Below are positions 41,771 to 51,355 of a stretch of 64,000 nt of DNA, piece by piece (position 1 is the first letter of the stretch; each line of letters begins with the position of its first letter). A program made the translations under genes and the position numbers. Source of the stretch: Dehalococcoidales bacterium (GTDB lineage Bacteria; Chloroflexota; Dehalococcoidia; Dehalococcoidales; UBA2162); the NCBI GenBank assembly GCA_030690265.1, contig JAUYHA010000081.1, positions 59,097-123,096 of the forward strand, read 5' to 3'. The notes below the pieces were generated by a model. That model was not told the origin of the DNA. It searched no databases and saw nothing but the letters and a program-made list of their open reading frames with translations.

Positions 41771-42241
41771 ATGAAGCAGCAGATGGTGCCGGACGAATTA
41801 GCCGAATTGTTAAATACGGCAATATACAAAGAAATTGCCTCTAACGCCTTCTACATAGCGGGGCAAAGCCGGACCCGGGACCCCGGTGCCAAAGTGCTCA
41901 TGAAAGAGATGGCTGATGAAGAACTGAAGCATTCGGAGTGGCTGAAGCGTCTCAAGGAAAAGGGACTGGAGAAGCGAAGCTGGTACCAGAAAGAAGTGCC
42001 CAACCTGAGGATTAGCGAGTATCTCACCGGCAGTGACACCCTGGAAAATGCCAGCTTGCAGGATACCATTATCTTCGCAATGAAGCGTGAGCAACTGGCT
42101 GTGGAGTTCTACGCCAGAATGATGGGCGTAATAAGGGATAAATCTGCCAAACGCCTCTGCACAAGGCTTGCCCGCGAGGAACTGAAACATAAACTTAGAC
42201 TAGAGATATTTTACGATGACCTGTTTTATCAAGAAGTCTGA
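41771..42241 (+). CDS. Ferritin-fold protein B
   Basis: A 156-residue rubrerythrin-like helical protein: LLNTAIYKEIASNAFYIAG (about 14-32), MADEELKHSEWLKRL (about 51-65), and ARLAREELKHKLRLEIFYDDL (about 133-153) supply E and ExxH metal ligands. No rubredoxin tail. The start codon overlaps nothing; GGGAGTG precedes it. One of three such proteins interspersed with redox genes here. Confidence 0.88.
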   Translation: MKQQMVPDELAELLNTAIYKEIASNAFYIAGQSRTRDPGAKVLMKEMADEELKHSEWLKRLKEKGLEKRSWYQKEVPNLRISEYLTGSDTLENASLQDTIIFAMKREQLAVEFYARMMGVIRDKSAKRLCTRLAREELKHKLRLEIFYDDLFYQEV

Positions 42242-42268
42242 AGGGACGAGATATGGGGTGATGAAAAA

Positions 42269-43981
42269 ATGCCAGTAGATATTAATTTTATGGTTGGCGG
42301 CGAAGCCGGGCAAGGAGTGCAATCAGTAGGCTTCTTGCTGGCTAAAGCCTTCACTCGCGGCGGCTACCATGTTTTTGCCGACCAGGACTATGAGTCGAGA
42401 GTACGAGGCGGACATAACTTCTACCGGGTGAGGGTAAAAGATTCCAGAGTGGGTGCCATTGCTGAAGCGGTCGATATACTGGTTGCCCTTAACCAGGAGA
42501 GTATTGACCTTCATCTCAAGGAACTGGCTTCGGACGGGGTAGTCATTTTCGACAGCGAAAAGATTAAAGATTCTCCGGCTGACAGTCGGTCTCTCGGTAT
42601 ACCCCTGGAGAAACTGGCCAAGGAAGAAGCAGGAGAGAAGCTGATGAGCAACACCGTAGCTCTTGGAGCGGCTCTGGCTTTGGTGAGCTATGACCAGGAT
42701 ATAGTGAACACAGTTTTGACAGAGCACTTCGGCAAGGGCAAGGTTGCCGATAGCAATTTGGCTGCAGCGAAAGCCGGCTACGAGCGCGCCCGGGCTGAAT
42801 ATAAAGGTAAGCCCCGGCAGCTCAAACCGCGTGCCGAAACGAAAAGGATGCTGCTCAACGGTAATGAAGCCATCTCTCTTGGCGCCATTGCCGCCGGCTG
42901 TACCTTTATGGCCGCTTATCCCATGACCCCGGTTACCTCCATTATGGAGTACCTGGCAAGCAAGGCAAAGGAACTCAACCTAGTAATGGTCCACGCCGAG
43001 GACGAGATAGCCGCGGTGAATATGGCTATCGGGGCAAGCTACGCCGGAAGCAGGGCTATGACAGCCACCTCAGGCAGCGGCTTCTGTCTCATGGTTGAAG
43101 GCATCGGGCTGGCTGGCAACACCGAAACGCCGCTGGTAGTCATCAACGGGCAGCGTCCAGGTCCGGCAACAGGCTTACCTACCAGGACAGAGCAGGGCGA
43201 CCTCCAGTTTATCCTTCACGCCCATCATGGCGATTTCCCCAGGGCTGTCCTGGCACCGGCGACCACTGAAGACGCCTTCTGGATAACGGTTAAAGCCTTT
43301 AATCTGGCAGAGAAATTCCAGCTGCCGGTGATAATTTTGACCGACCAGCACCTGGCAAGCTCTTATACCACGGTTGAGCCGTTTGATATTTCAAAGGTAA
43401 CCATTGACCGCGGCCAGCTCTATTCCGATAAGGATGGTAAGCCGTCGGAGTACCAGAGACATAAGATAACTCCTTCGGGTATTTCCCCGCGAGCCTTACC
43501 CGGACTGAGCCATGCCCTGACGGTAACGGACGCCGATGAGCACGATGAGTGGGGACATCTTACCGAGGATGCCGGAATAAGAACGGCACAGGTGGAGAAG
43601 AGACTCCGCAAGCTCCTCAGTCTGAAACAGGAAATCAGTCCTCCTCAATGGTATGGCCCAAAGAAAGCGGAGACAACCCTGATTGGCTGGGGCAGCACCT
43701 ATGGAGCCATTCGGGAAGCGATGGATATACTGCGGCACGACGGTGCCAGCGTCAATATGCTTCACCTGAATGAACTCTGGCCATTCCCGGCTGAGGCTGT
43801 TGCCGATGCTCTCGGCAGGTCAAACCACAGCTATGTTATCGAGAACAATGCTACCGGTCAGCTTGCTTACCTGATTAGAGCCGAAACCGGGCGTGAGGTT
43901 AGCGGGCGGATTCTGAAATACGATGGCCGGCCCTTTACCCCGCCCTATATTGCCGAAGCGGTGAGAAAGGAGGGATGCTAG
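42269..43981 (+). CDS. 2-oxoacid:acceptor oxidoreductase, fused gamma-alpha subunit
   Basis: A 570-residue subunit of the KorA/PorA type. Residues 1-190 are the gamma domain (VGGEAGQGVQSVGFLLAKAF, SRVRGGHNFYRVRV), fused to the alpha domain (MAAYPMTPVTSIMEYLAS, HAEDEIAAVNMAIGASYAG, about 213-260). With the beta subunit it interconverts 2-oxoacids (pyruvate, 2-oxoglutarate or branched-chain) with acyl-CoA, CO2 and reduced ferredoxin. The substrate cannot be told. The delta ferredoxin subunit is absent here. Confidence 0.95.
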   Translation: MPVDINFMVGGEAGQGVQSVGFLLAKAFTRGGYHVFADQDYESRVRGGHNFYRVRVKDSRVGAIAEAVDILVALNQESIDLHLKELASDGVVIFDSEKIKDSPADSRSLGIPLEKLAKEEAGEKLMSNTVALGAALALVSYDQDIVNTVLTEHFGKGKVADSNLAAAKAGYERARAEYKGKPRQLKPRAETKRMLLNGNEAISLGAIAAGCTFMAAYPMTPVTSIMEYLASKAKELNLVMVHAEDEIAAVNMAIGASYAGSRAMTATSGSGFCLMVEGIGLAGNTETPLVVINGQRPGPATGLPTRTEQGDLQFILHAHHGDFPRAVLAPATTEDAFWITVKAFNLAEKFQLPVIILTDQHLASSYTTVEPFDISKVTIDRGQLYSDKDGKPSEYQRHKITPSGISPRALPGLSHALTVTDADEHDEWGHLTEDAGIRTAQVEKRLRKLLSLKQEISPPQWYGPKKAETTLIGWGSTYGAIREAMDILRHDGASVNMLHLNELWPFPAEAVADALGRSNHSYVIENNATGQLAYLIRAETGREVSGRILKYDGRPFTPPYIAEAVRKEGC

Positions 43982-44838
43982 CCATGGTCACACTCAAGGA
44001 CTATACCGGACTTCAACCAGCCTGGTGCCCCGGCTGTGGCAACTTTGGTATTCTCCGGGCACTGAACAAAGCCCTGGTTGAGCTTAACATTGAGCCCTAT
44101 CAGCTGCTCCTGGTCTCCGGCATCGGTCAGGCAGGGAAGCTGCCCCACTACACCAGAGGCAACATTTTTAACTCTCTCCACGGTAGACCGGTTCCTCCAG
44201 CTATCGGCGCCCGGATTGCCAACCCGGAGCTAACCGTGATTGCCATCAGCGGGGACGGAGACGCCTATGGCGAGGGAGGTAACCACTTCATCCATGCTGC
44301 CAGGGGTAATCATAACATCACTTACCTGGTGCATAATAACCAGGTCTATGGATTAACCAAGGGACAGGCATCACCCACCAGTGATGCCGGGTTTATCACC
44401 AAAACCACGCCTTACGGAGCGATAACCCCGGTCAATCCAGTCGCTATGGCTATTATCAGCGGTGCCAGCTTCGTCAGCCGGAGCTTCGCCGGGGACATTG
44501 AGCACCTCAGCTCGGTCATAAAACAGGGCATTACCCACCGGGGATTTGCCCTGATTGATATCCTGCAACCCTGCGTTACTTTTAACCACCAGAATACCTT
44601 TCAGTGGTACCGGGAAAGGGTCTACGCACTGGAGAAGGAAGACGGTTATGACCCCGCTAACAAGCAGGCGGCGCTGGAAAAGGCACAGGAGTGGGGGCAG
44701 AAAATCCCCATCGGCATTATTTACCGCCAAGACCTGCCGGTCTACGAAGACCAGCTGCCGGCACTGAGCCAGGGCCCCCTGGTGAACCAGAAAATAGACC
44801 CGGGACGAGCCGAAAGGCTTTTTGCTGAGTTTTTATGA
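43975..44838 (+). CDS. 2-oxoacid:acceptor oxidoreductase, beta subunit
   Basis: A 287-residue TPP-binding subunit: WCPGCGNFGIL (about 16-26), the TPP motif GDGDAYGEGGNHFIHAARGNHNITYLVHNN (spread across 89-117), and GLTKGQASPT (about 122-131). The overlap with the alpha subunit (ATGCTAG) is seven bases; a second ATG follows at 43984. The three or four Cys of a 4Fe4S cluster are only partly visible, as in the simple KorAB type. Confidence 0.95.
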   Translation: MLAMVTLKDYTGLQPAWCPGCGNFGILRALNKALVELNIEPYQLLLVSGIGQAGKLPHYTRGNIFNSLHGRPVPPAIGARIANPELTVIAISGDGDAYGEGGNHFIHAARGNHNITYLVHNNQVYGLTKGQASPTSDAGFITKTTPYGAITPVNPVAMAIISGASFVSRSFAGDIEHLSSVIKQGITHRGFALIDILQPCVTFNHQNTFQWYRERVYALEKEDGYDPANKQAALEKAQEWGQKIPIGIIYRQDLPVYEDQLPALSQGPLVNQKIDPGRAERLFAEFL

Positions 44839-44872
44839 ACTTATAACGTTACCTGGAAAGGGAAAAATCAAA

Positions 44873-45376
44873 ATGAATGAAGATATTGAAACGGCGGTGG
44901 CATTTCTGACCCAGGCAATGGAGATAGAACAGAAAGGACGCCGATTCTACCTCAATGCAGCTCAAAAGACAGAGGACGAGAAAGGACGGGACATTTTTAC
45001 CACTCTGGCTAATGATGAGATAAAACATTATCAACTGGTGAAAAAGGAGCGGGACTCTCTGACGGAGCAGGGCAAATGGGTAGCTTCTCCCGAGATAAAG
45101 CCGGTGGAGATAGATTTAGATAAGCCTCTCTTCCCAGGTGGTAAAAAAGCCCTGGAAAAGACGGTCACCACCAAGTCCAGTGACTGGGACGCCTTGCTCT
45201 TTGGTCTGGATATTGAAATCAGGAGCTATGACATGTACCGGCAGACGGCGGCTAAAACCCAGGACCCCCTGGGCAAACAAACGCTCCAGTTTTTAGCCGG
45301 ACAGGAACAATCGCACTTCAATCTTTTGATGATGCGTTATGAATCCCTCTTCGGCTACGGAGCCGGACCTTCCTGA
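44873..45376 (+). CDS. Ferritin-fold protein C
   Basis: A 167-residue protein similar to that at 34.6 kb: AVAFLTQAMEIEQKGRRFYL (about 6-25), LANDEIKHYQLVKKE (about 42-56), ALLFGLDIEIRSYDMYRQ (about 105-122) and LAGQEQSHFNLLMMRYESL (about 140-158). ATG 44873 is chosen because AAAGGGAAAA precedes it and the family begins there; a longer frame from 44822 overlaps korB. A possible peroxidase or iron-storage role. Confidence 0.85.
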   Translation: MNEDIETAVAFLTQAMEIEQKGRRFYLNAAQKTEDEKGRDIFTTLANDEIKHYQLVKKERDSLTEQGKWVASPEIKPVEIDLDKPLFPGGKKALEKTVTTKSSDWDALLFGLDIEIRSYDMYRQTAAKTQDPLGKQTLQFLAGQEQSHFNLLMMRYESLFGYGAGPS

Positions 45377-45402
45377 GATTGGAGGATAAGAGGAGGAGAT
45401 AA

Positions 45403-45981
45403 ATGTTTAACGGAGTAAATCATCTGGCAATGGCTACGGGAGATATGGACAAGACCATCCGTTTCTGGAGAGACCTGCTGGGCATGCGTCTGGTGGCTGG
45501 ATTGGGCAGGGCAGGATACAGGCACTACTTCTTCCAGATTTCTGATACTGACCTGATAGCCTTTTTTGAGTGGCCCGGGGTAGAGCCCGTAGCCAAAAAA
45601 GAACATGGCCGTCCGGTAAGCGGCCCCTTCATCTTTGACCATGTCTCCTTTGGAGTCGAGACCGAAGAAGACCTCTGGTCGCTGAAGGACAGCCTTGAAG
45701 CGGCGGGATTCCCCGTCTCGGATGTTATTGACCACGGATTCATTCATTCAATTTATGCCCACGACCCGAATGGCATCCCGATTGAGTTTTCCCACAATGT
45801 GGCGGAGGTTGACATCAGGAAAGAACCTCAGATGAGAGATGCTACTTCATCTGAAGTAACCAGACAGGGAGCAGAACCACAGACAGGAATGTGGCCAAAG
45901 GTCACAAAGCCCACCCCAACCTCGGAACGGGTAGTCTATCCCGGTGCTGGCAGCGAGCTCTTTCACGGTAAGAAGAAATAG
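45403..45981 (+). CDS. VOC (glyoxalase) superfamily protein
   Basis: A 192-residue protein of the glyoxalase/bleomycin-resistance fold: GVNHLAMATGDMDKTIRFWRDLLGM (within 4-28), FDHVSFGVET and YAHDPNGIPIEFSH (about 112-125) give the metal His and Glu. The last 60 residues are a low-complexity, Pro/Thr-rich tail (TKPTPTSERVVYPGAG) not found in the core fold. Substrate unknown. Confidence 0.9.
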   Translation: MFNGVNHLAMATGDMDKTIRFWRDLLGMRLVAGLGRAGYRHYFFQISDTDLIAFFEWPGVEPVAKKEHGRPVSGPFIFDHVSFGVETEEDLWSLKDSLEAAGFPVSDVIDHGFIHSIYAHDPNGIPIEFSHNVAEVDIRKEPQMRDATSSEVTRQGAEPQTGMWPKVTKPTPTSERVVYPGAGSELFHGKKK

Positions 45982-46022
45982 CTATGAAATGAGACGAGCC
46001 TTCCAAATCAAAGGAGAGAGCA

Positions 46023-48464
46023 ATGGACAACGAGAAATATGCCGTGCCGGTTGAAAAGCTGCGCTGGGTATGTGACCCCAAAATGTTCGAGTTTGAATGC
46101 ACCAAAGACCTGGCGCCGCTGGGCGAGTTTATCGGTCAGCCCCGGGCAAGGCAAGCCATTGAATTCGGCTTGAACATGGAAAATAAAGGCTACAATATCT
46201 ATGTGGCTGGCCTTTCCGGGACCGGCAAAACTTCTATGGTGAAAGCCCACATTGAAAGGGTTATTAAAGAAAGAAAGGCAGCCGGGGAAAGCTTTGTGAC
46301 CGAAGACTGGTGCTACATTTATAACTTTAAAGAGCCGGATAGCCCCAGAATAGTAAATCTGCCCCAGGGTAAAGGCAAAGTCTTTGCCGATGAAATGACT
46401 GACCTACTGAACAAAATACGGCTGGAGCTGGGAGAGGCCTTTTCCAGCCAGGAATACAAGAATCAGAGGCAGAAAGTAATTGATGAGGGACAGGCTACCC
46501 AGCAAAAACTCTTTGAGGAGATAGCCGGTGAAGCCCGCCAGCAGGACTTTTCTCTCCAGATGACCACATCGGGGCCGCTGCTTATTCCCATAGTTGAAGG
46601 ACGCCCCATGCAGGAAAATGAATATCTCGCCCTCGATGAGGAGACAAGGAAGAATATTGAGGCAAAACAGACCAGCCTGCGTAAGAAACTCCACGCTGGT
46701 TTTGAAGCTATTTCCAATGTGCACCGGGAGATTGCTGAACGGCTGCAAAAAATAGACAAAGACATTGGTGAATACACCGTTTCCCGTCTCTTCACTTCCT
46801 TGATGGAAGAGTATTCCAACTCGCCCAAAGTCAGCCAGTTTCTCGCTGACCTGAAAGATTACATACTGAATAACCTGGAACCATTCAAAGGAACCGAGGA
46901 ACCGCTCCACCCCCTGTTCGGGGTCCCGGTAAGCCAGGTTTCGGGAGGGAAAGACCCGTTCCTGCCCTTCCAGGTCAATGTCTTCGTTGATAATAGCGTA
47001 GCTACAGGTCCCCCCGTGATTGTCGAGAGCAACCCTAATTTTGGTAATATGTTCGGCCGCATAGAGAGGCGCTTTCTTTTTGGCGGTTATCTCAGCAACC
47101 ATACCATGCTAAAAGCCGGAGCTCTCAGTTTGGCTAATGGCGGTTACCTGCTGGTCAATGCCCGTGACGTGCTGACCAATCCCGGCGTCTGGCCGGCACT
47201 CAAGCGGGCTATTCAGAATAAAGAAATCCGGATAGAAGACCCGTTCGAGCAATTTGGCTTGATTGCACCTCAGGGAATGAAACCGGAAGCCATGCCGATA
47301 ACAGTTAAAGTTATCCTAACTGGCGACCCCATACTCTACCAGTTGCTCTCAGTATACGAGGAGGATTTCTGGGAAATTTTCAAGGTCAAAGCTGACTTTG
47401 ATTTTGAAATTAAGAAGACCAGAGAGAATATGCTGGGCTATGCCGCTTTCCTGTCTGGCTGCTGTGAGGACTGTCAATCCAGGCACTTTGACCCCGGTGG
47501 TGTTGCCAAGCTCATTGAGTATTCCGCCAGAATGGTGGCCGACCAGGAAAAGCTGTCCTCAAGATTCGCCCAGATAAAGGACTGGATTGAGGAAGCCGAC
47601 TACTGGGCTGCCCGCGATAATGCCAGATATATCTCTGCCCGCCACGTGCAAAAAGCCATCGATGAGAGAATCTTCAGACACGACCTGATTGACGAAAAAA
47701 TCAGGGAGATGATAAATGAGGGCACCATTATGATAGACACCGAGGGAGCTGTAGTTGGCCAGGTAAACGGTCTGAGTGTTTATTCCCTCGGTGACATCAG
47801 TTTTGGCAAACCTTCACGGATTACCGCCAAGACTTTCCTGGGGCGGGGAGGGGTTATCAATATCGAACGGGAATCGCAGCTCAGCGGCCCGATTCATAAT
47901 AAGGGAGTCATGATTTTGGGCGGCTACCTGGGCTGGAAATACGCCCAGGACAAACCCCTCTCTCTTTCTGCCAGCCTCTGTTTTGAACAATCTTATGAGG
48001 GAGTCGAAGGCGACAGTGCCTCTTCCGCCGAACTATACGCTATTCTCTCCAGCCTTGCCGATATTCCAATAAAGCAGAATATTGCCGTTACCGGCTCGGT
48101 GAACCAGAAAGGCGAGATTCAGCCAATCGGTGGCGTTAATCAAAAGATAGAAGGCTTTTTTAAGGTCTGCCGGGCTAAAGGGCTTAGCGGTGAGCAGGGG
48201 GTACTGATACCCAAGCAGAACCTGCGTAACCTGATGCTGCAGGAGGAGGTAGTCGAGGCGGCTGCAAGAGGCCAGTTCCATATTTATTCAGCCAGGGCCG
48301 TTGACGAAGGTATTGAGATACTGACCGGCATCCCCGCTGGCGATAGACAAAAAGACGGCACCTACCCGGAAGACACGGTCAATTATCTGGTTGACAAACG
48401 CCTCAGGGATATGGCTGAACGGCTCAAAGGATTTTATGCTGAAGAAAAAAAAGAGAGTAAGTAA
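46023..48464 (+). CDS. Lon-type ATP-dependent protease
   Basis: An 813-residue AAA+ protease of the Lon B/C class. Walker A AGLSGTGKTSMVKAH at about 62-76; a long helical insert (about 110-330); the second half of the AAA module (ISVLTGDP-type GDPILYQLL near 435) and a C-terminal S16 protease with Ser 665 (GDSAS) and Lys 708 (GVNQKIEGF). The 43-residue Ser-Lys spacing is exactly that of Lon. Unlike archaeal LonB no membrane helices are seen. The marC start follows the stop with no gap. Confidence 0.93.
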   Translation: MDNEKYAVPVEKLRWVCDPKMFEFECTKDLAPLGEFIGQPRARQAIEFGLNMENKGYNIYVAGLSGTGKTSMVKAHIERVIKERKAAGESFVTEDWCYIYNFKEPDSPRIVNLPQGKGKVFADEMTDLLNKIRLELGEAFSSQEYKNQRQKVIDEGQATQQKLFEEIAGEARQQDFSLQMTTSGPLLIPIVEGRPMQENEYLALDEETRKNIEAKQTSLRKKLHAGFEAISNVHREIAERLQKIDKDIGEYTVSRLFTSLMEEYSNSPKVSQFLADLKDYILNNLEPFKGTEEPLHPLFGVPVSQVSGGKDPFLPFQVNVFVDNSVATGPPVIVESNPNFGNMFGRIERRFLFGGYLSNHTMLKAGALSLANGGYLLVNARDVLTNPGVWPALKRAIQNKEIRIEDPFEQFGLIAPQGMKPEAMPITVKVILTGDPILYQLLSVYEEDFWEIFKVKADFDFEIKKTRENMLGYAAFLSGCCEDCQSRHFDPGGVAKLIEYSARMVADQEKLSSRFAQIKDWIEEADYWAARDNARYISARHVQKAIDERIFRHDLIDEKIREMINEGTIMIDTEGAVVGQVNGLSVYSLGDISFGKPSRITAKTFLGRGGVINIERESQLSGPIHNKGVMILGGYLGWKYAQDKPLSLSASLCFEQSYEGVEGDSASSAELYAILSSLADIPIKQNIAVTGSVNQKGEIQPIGGVNQKIEGFFKVCRAKGLSGEQGVLIPKQNLRNLMLQEEVVEAAARGQFHIYSARAVDEGIEILTGIPAGDRQKDGTYPEDTVNYLVDKRLRDMAERLKGFYAEEKKESK

Positions 48465-49073
48465 ATGCCCGGCTGGCTTGAATCTTTCCTGTTGACCTTC
48501 ATTCCTCTGTTCATTGTCATCGATGCTATGGGCAATTTAGCCTTTATCATTTCCTTAAGCGAGGGGATATCCAGATACGAACGGCTCAAAATAATACATA
48601 TTGGTATCACCACAGCGGCTATCCTCGGCCTGCTTTTCCTCTTCTTCGGCCAGTTCATCCTGAAGGTAATGGGAATCTCCGTAGGCTCTTTCGCTATTGC
48701 CGGTGGGCTTATCCTTCTGCTCCTCTCCAGCAAATATATGCTGACCGGTAGAGTCGTAGAGGCAATCAGGGAAGAGATGGTAGCCATCGTTCCCATCGGC
48801 ACCCCTTTACTGACAGGTCCGGCAACGATAACCACCCTGCTACTGCTGGTTGGCCAGTTTCCGCTTTATATTGTCTTATTATCTTTCCTGTTAAACCTGT
48901 TTATAACCTGGGTCATCTTCTTGTTGGGCAACCAGATTATCCACTTCCTGGGGCAGGGCGGACTCAGGGCAATCTCAAGCATCTTCAACCTGCTCCTGGC
49001 GGCAATAGCCGTCACCATGATTATCCGTGGACTGGAGCTGCTCGGAATCATCAGCTTGGCAAGTGTTCAGTGA
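48465..49073 (+). CDS. MarC family membrane protein
   Basis: A 202-residue polytopic protein of the MarC/UPF0056 family. Typical first helix FIPLFIVIDAMGNLAFII (about 10-27), the internal repeat GVLLSR/ILLLLSSKYML and TGPATITTLLLLV (about 109-121). Function unknown in the family. It is joined to the protease gene by TAAATG. Confidence 0.93.
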   Translation: MPGWLESFLLTFIPLFIVIDAMGNLAFIISLSEGISRYERLKIIHIGITTAAILGLLFLFFGQFILKVMGISVGSFAIAGGLILLLLSSKYMLTGRVVEAIREEMVAIVPIGTPLLTGPATITTLLLLVGQFPLYIVLLSFLLNLFITWVIFLLGNQIIHFLGQGGLRAISSIFNLLLAAIAVTMIIRGLELLGIISLASVQ

Positions 49074-49076
49074 GTG

Positions 49077-49165
49077 ACTGGATTCCGGCTGGGGTTTATC
49101 CCGTGCCCGGTACGGAGCCGAAATGACGTTCCTCTATTTTAGGAGCAACTTTTGTGATAAAGTTG
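49077..49165 (+). repeat. Dispersed repeat copy 1, upstream of pyk
   Basis: GACTGGATTCCGGCTGGGG... to about 49165 matches, with a few changes, 50697-50785 (same orientation) and 16541-16605 (inverted). It includes an internal dyad CCCGTGCCCGGTACGG. The element ends shortly before the pyk start. Confidence 0.85.
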
Positions 49166-49194
49166 ATTGATTAGCCAATAAGAAGAGATTAACC

Positions 49195-50649
49195 ATGATA
49201 CAACGGAATATTCTCCGAAAAAGAACCAAAATAGTATGTACCATCGGACCGGCAACCGAGTCCGCATCATTGATTGAACGTCTTATCCGGAGTGGTATGA
49301 ATGTAGCTCGCCTCAATTTATCCCACGGAACACGCAATAGCCATACAAAAACCATTAAAACGGTCAGAAGAATCAGCCAGCGGTTAGGGGTTGAGGTAGC
49401 TGTGCTGATGGATTTGCCCGGTCCGAAATACCGCATCGGTAACCTTAAGGATGGAAGAGTAACTCTGAGAAAAGGCGCCAAAGTTACCTTGACCTCCAAT
49501 GACATAGAAGGAGACCAAACTCTTGTGCCAGTGAACCAGCCCAACCTTGCTCAAGATATCAAGCCTGGCGACACGGTTCTGCTCGATGACGGAGCGATGG
49601 AATTAAGGGTCCTGGAGAAGACAAATAACGAGGTGAGATGCAGGGTAATCGTGGGAGGCATTCTTACGGAGAGGCGCGGGCTCGCCGTCCCGGGTATGTC
49701 CATTTCCGGGCCATTCCTCACCGACACTCTGAAGGACCAAATCCTCTTTTCTATGCAACAGGAACCGGATTATCTGGCGCTTTCTTTCGTCAGCAGTGCC
49801 GAAGACGTATCAAATGTGCGTAATTTTTTGCATGAACAGGGTTCAGAAATTCCCCTTATCTCTAAAATTGAGCGGATTCAGGCTGTCCGTGATTTTGATA
49901 ATATCCTTTCGGTGAGCGATGGTATTATGGTAGCCCGGGGTGACCTCGGCGTAGATATCCCGCTGGAAAGGGTACCTTTGGTACAAAAAGAAACCATCGG
50001 CAAATGCAACCGCGTGGGGAAACCGGTGATTACAGCCACTCAGATGCTGGAGTCTATGATTAACGCAGCGCACCCAACCCGGGCTGAAGTCACGGATATC
50101 GCCAATGCCATATTAGATGGCACTGACGCCATCATGCTCTCTGGCGAAACAGCCATCGGTAAATACCCCCTGGCAGCAGTGAGAATGATGGCCAGAATAG
50201 CGCTGGAGACAGAAAAGAAATTGCCATATGACCTGATGCTGGCGGAACGGAGCTCATGGCTGGAAAGGAAAACGGATGAGCTTATCAGCTATAACGCCTG
50301 TTATACGGCAACCGCCCTCGGCGCTAAAGCCATCGTTGCTTATACACAGTCGGGCAGTACAGCCAGGCGTGTTTCCAAATATCGTCCCCGGGTACCTGTT
50401 ATCGGCATAACCCCCGACAAGGTAGTTTGTGGTAGATTGCTGCTGCACTGGGGCATTTATCCCTTTCATGTACCTAAAGCACCCCCATCTGTTGACTTCA
50501 TGTTCTCCACTGCCGCAGAGCACGCCGTAAGGTTGGGGCTGGCAAAAGTTGATGACTTGATTGTTATTACCGGAGGTGTTCCCATTGGAACGGTGGGAAC
50601 CACAAACCTGCTGAAAGTGGGAAAAATCCGGGCAGAAACGAAAACCTAA
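49195..50649 (+). CDS. pyk: Pyruvate kinase
   Basis: Pyk converts PEP and ADP to pyruvate and ATP at the end of glycolysis. The 484 residues include RTKIVCTIGPATESASLIE (about 9-27), the K-binding ISKIERIQAV (about 221-230), MVARGDLGVDIP (about 243-254) and the C-terminal allosteric-type domain (AYTQSGSTARRVSKYRP, about 380-396). Length is normal for the family. The gene is bracketed by direct repeats, which could permit deletion or duplication. Confidence 0.97.
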   Translation: MIQRNILRKRTKIVCTIGPATESASLIERLIRSGMNVARLNLSHGTRNSHTKTIKTVRRISQRLGVEVAVLMDLPGPKYRIGNLKDGRVTLRKGAKVTLTSNDIEGDQTLVPVNQPNLAQDIKPGDTVLLDDGAMELRVLEKTNNEVRCRVIVGGILTERRGLAVPGMSISGPFLTDTLKDQILFSMQQEPDYLALSFVSSAEDVSNVRNFLHEQGSEIPLISKIERIQAVRDFDNILSVSDGIMVARGDLGVDIPLERVPLVQKETIGKCNRVGKPVITATQMLESMINAAHPTRAEVTDIANAILDGTDAIMLSGETAIGKYPLAAVRMMARIALETEKKLPYDLMLAERSSWLERKTDELISYNACYTATALGAKAIVAYTQSGSTARRVSKYRPRVPVIGITPDKVVCGRLLLHWGIYPFHVPKAPPSVDFMFSTAAEHAVRLGLAKVDDLIVITGGVPIGTVGTTNLLKVGKIRAETKT

Positions 50650-50696
50650 CTGCCTAAACATGAGACTCCTCAGCCAACCAAAGTGGCGAATTTTCG

Positions 50697-50785
50697 GCTG
50701 GATTCCGGCTGGAGTTTATCCCGTACCTGATACGGGGCCGGAATGACGTTCCCCATTCTAGGAGCAATTTTTGTAGTACAATTTC
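50697..50785 (+). repeat. Dispersed repeat copy 2, downstream of pyk
   Basis: Second copy in the same orientation as that at 49.08 kb; about 1.6 kb lies between corresponding bases. The palindromic core is TATCCCGTAC-CTGATACGGGG. The 3' end (GGAGCAATTTTTG) is also conserved between the copies. Confidence 0.85.
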
Positions 50786-50844
50786 CCTTGAGCATGACCG
50801 CTCAATTACTCCTTGGGGAAAATCTATCCGCAGGAAGAAAGTCA

Positions 50845-51245
50845 ATGAGTAAGCACGAATTAAGAAGATTGCTGGCATTTTGGCTTACGCATTTGTGGGA
50901 TGGGCTCTCTGCGCTGCGACGATGGGTATCGGCACGAGCGTCACAACTTTACAAAACACTCTGATAGTGCATGCGATTGGCGCTCCCATCTACTTTGCCA
51001 TTGTATCCCGGGTCTATTTCAGCAAATTCAGCTATACTCGCCCTCTACAGACTGCCATAATTTTTCTATCTTTTGTCATCGCCACGGACTTCTTCTTGGT
51101 AGCTCTGGTGGTCAACCGAAGCCTCGATATGTTTCTCAGTTGGCTGGGAACCTGGCTGCCGTTCGCCCTGATTTTCACCTCAACATACCTGACAGGTTTA
51201 TACGTCACGAAGCACTCTAAATCGAAAGCTACGCTTCAGCAATGA
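50845..51245 (+). pseudogene. Frameshifted small membrane protein gene
   Basis: AGGAAGAAAG then ATG 50845 opens MSKHELRRLLAF in frame 1; the rest, LAYAFVGWALCAATMGIGT..., is in frame 3 from 50880. One extra T in the run of four T at 50878-50881 would join them. The product would be about 134 residues with four helices, like a family of uncharacterised prokaryotic membrane proteins (GAPIYFAIVS and FALIFTSTYLTGLYV segments). It is a one-base deletion, a sequencing error, or a slippery site. Current frame from TTG 50880 gives 121 residues. Confidence 0.7.
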
Positions 51246-51355
51246 TTAATTGCCGTCACCTTCAGCGAAGGCTGGAAAAACCGGGCACTCCTATAGTGAT
51301 ATCCCTGGTGGAGCTGAGGTATCAATAGGTAGAACTTTTGAGGTTGTGTTTGAGC

